From Thalassotalea euphylliae (GTDB taxonomy: Bacteria > Pseudomonadota > Gammaproteobacteria > Enterobacterales > Alteromonadaceae): 64,000 bases of DNA. Numbering within the stretch: the stretch's first letter is position 1; every line of letters starts with the position of its first letter. Below are positions 63,639 through 64,000 of this stretch, in pieces. Both the position numbers and the translations under genes were made by a program. The stretch spans positions 3,844,001-3,908,000 of the forward strand of contig NZ_QUOU01000001.1 of NCBI RefSeq assembly GCF_003390335.1, read 5' to 3'. The notes under the pieces are model-generated. The model made no database searches. It saw nothing but the letters and a program-made list of their open reading frames with translations, and was not told where the DNA came from.

Positions 63639-63766
63639 TAACTATGTTGAATTGGTATTAGTTTGACGCAACTGCTAACGTTTACAAAATAAACCTAAGG
63701 TTTTGTGATAGATAATTTACGTCAGTCAGTAGCGAAAAGTTGCCGCTTATTATTACAGGCGCTTGT

Positions 63767-63808
63767 GTCTAGCGCTTTACATCTAGTGCCTAACACCTAG
63801 CGCCTAAC
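63767..63808. repeat. 14-bp tandem repeat, three units
   Basis: GTCTAGCGCTTTAC, ATCTAGTGCCTAAC and ACCTAGCGCCTAAC follow each other exactly, ending 10 bp after the stop codon of the next gene (minus strand, stop at 63818). Confidence 0.85.
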
Positions 63809-63817
63809 ATAGCTTAG

Positions 63818-64000
63818 CTATAAATTAGTTGGCCGAGCTTGATCTGGATAACGATAATCGCATACCCCAGTGGGAAAAATCGCATTGAGCTTAGTTAGGT
63901 GCGGCTGCATATCAATATCGCCATAAACCCCTTGTGCGATTGCCTGCTCAACTGGCATCAATTTACAACGAAATATATTACCCGCCCATGGACCACCAGC
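63818..64000 (-). CDS. C-terminal part of a DUF6351-like protein
   Basis: The last 60 codons of a gene that continues past the right edge. The end AIFPTGVCDYRYPDQARP and the start AGGPWAGNIFRCKL with KPV-type sequence (LMPVEQA) match my recollection of the C-terminus of DUF6351 proteins (large exported proteins of unclear, possibly ester-hydrolysing function). The assignment needs the rest of the gene. Confidence 0.55.
   Translation of the reverse strand, partial: AGGPWAGNIFRCKLMPVEQAIAQGVYGDIDMQPHLTKLNAIFPTGVCDYRYPDQARPTNL

Noticed and set aside
1..64000. tRNA or rRNA genes
   Set aside because: No tRNA or rRNA gene was recognised by eye, including in the longer intergenic regions; a tRNAscan-SE run would settle it.

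Overview
The window looks like a chromosomal segment of a marine gammaproteobacterium of the Alteromonadales, most probably Colwelliaceae (Colwellia/Thalassotalea-like). This is an inference from gene content and order: a pilD-coaE-zapD-yacG block beside a complete dcw cluster, rplM-rpsI / petABC / sspAB in tandem, PEP-CTERM proteins and secreted M4 proteases with Cys-rich tails. The exact genus cannot be fixed from sequence reading alone.

Layout. 1-2352 (+): 3' end of a type IV prepilin peptidase, then coaE, zapD and yacG. 2372-25245 (-): mutT, secA and an M23 peptidase, then lpxC and the dcw cluster, transcribed mraZ-rsmH-ftsL-ftsI-murE-murF-mraY-murD-ftsW-murG-murC-ddl-ftsQ-ftsA-ftsZ from a promoter at about 25.37 kb. 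That promoter carries three GTGG(G) boxes spaced 10 bp, the expected MraZ operator. 25.7-30.8 kb: a small lipoprotein, a 1267-residue M4 metalloprotease ending in a dockerin-like EF-hand pair and, directly upstream on the same strand, a PEP-CTERM protein whose body resembles a cohesin domain. 31.2-35.2 kb: a Fur-type ferric iron ABC transporter operon (fbpABC). 35.2-38.8 kb: a TSUP permease, a YcxB-like protein, an HDOD protein and a CaiB-type CoA transferase. 38.87-40.18 kb: an IS110/IS1111 element. 40.2-45.9 kb: sspB-sspA, petC-petB-petA and rpsI-rplM, with a tandem array made from copies of the rpsI tail and terminator between petA and rpsI. 46.1-50.1 kb: galM, a candidate structured non-coding RNA whose terminator T-tract is split by an ISL3 element, and an orphan ATP-grasp enzyme. 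50.3-64 kb: a second HDOD protein, a TPR sensor-like protein without an output domain, a PQQ-type sugar dehydrogenase, an RND pump with its adaptor, yacL, a LysR/aldo-keto reductase divergent pair, small hypotheticals, a GFA protein, gcdH and the 3' end of a DUF6351-like gene.

The most interesting signals outside the housekeeping genes are four. (1) The neighbouring cohesin-like (surface-anchored) and dockerin-like (protease) pair could be a minimal surface docking system. (2) Short tandem repeats of 12-14 bp lie just downstream of stop codons at four separate places. (3) There is a tandem array of decayed rpsI 3' ends, each with its terminator. (4) A putative regulated structured RNA sits at about 47.37-47.83 kb and carries an IS exactly in its terminator. 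The IS1111 element also has a structured region 3' of its transposase where a bridge RNA is expected.
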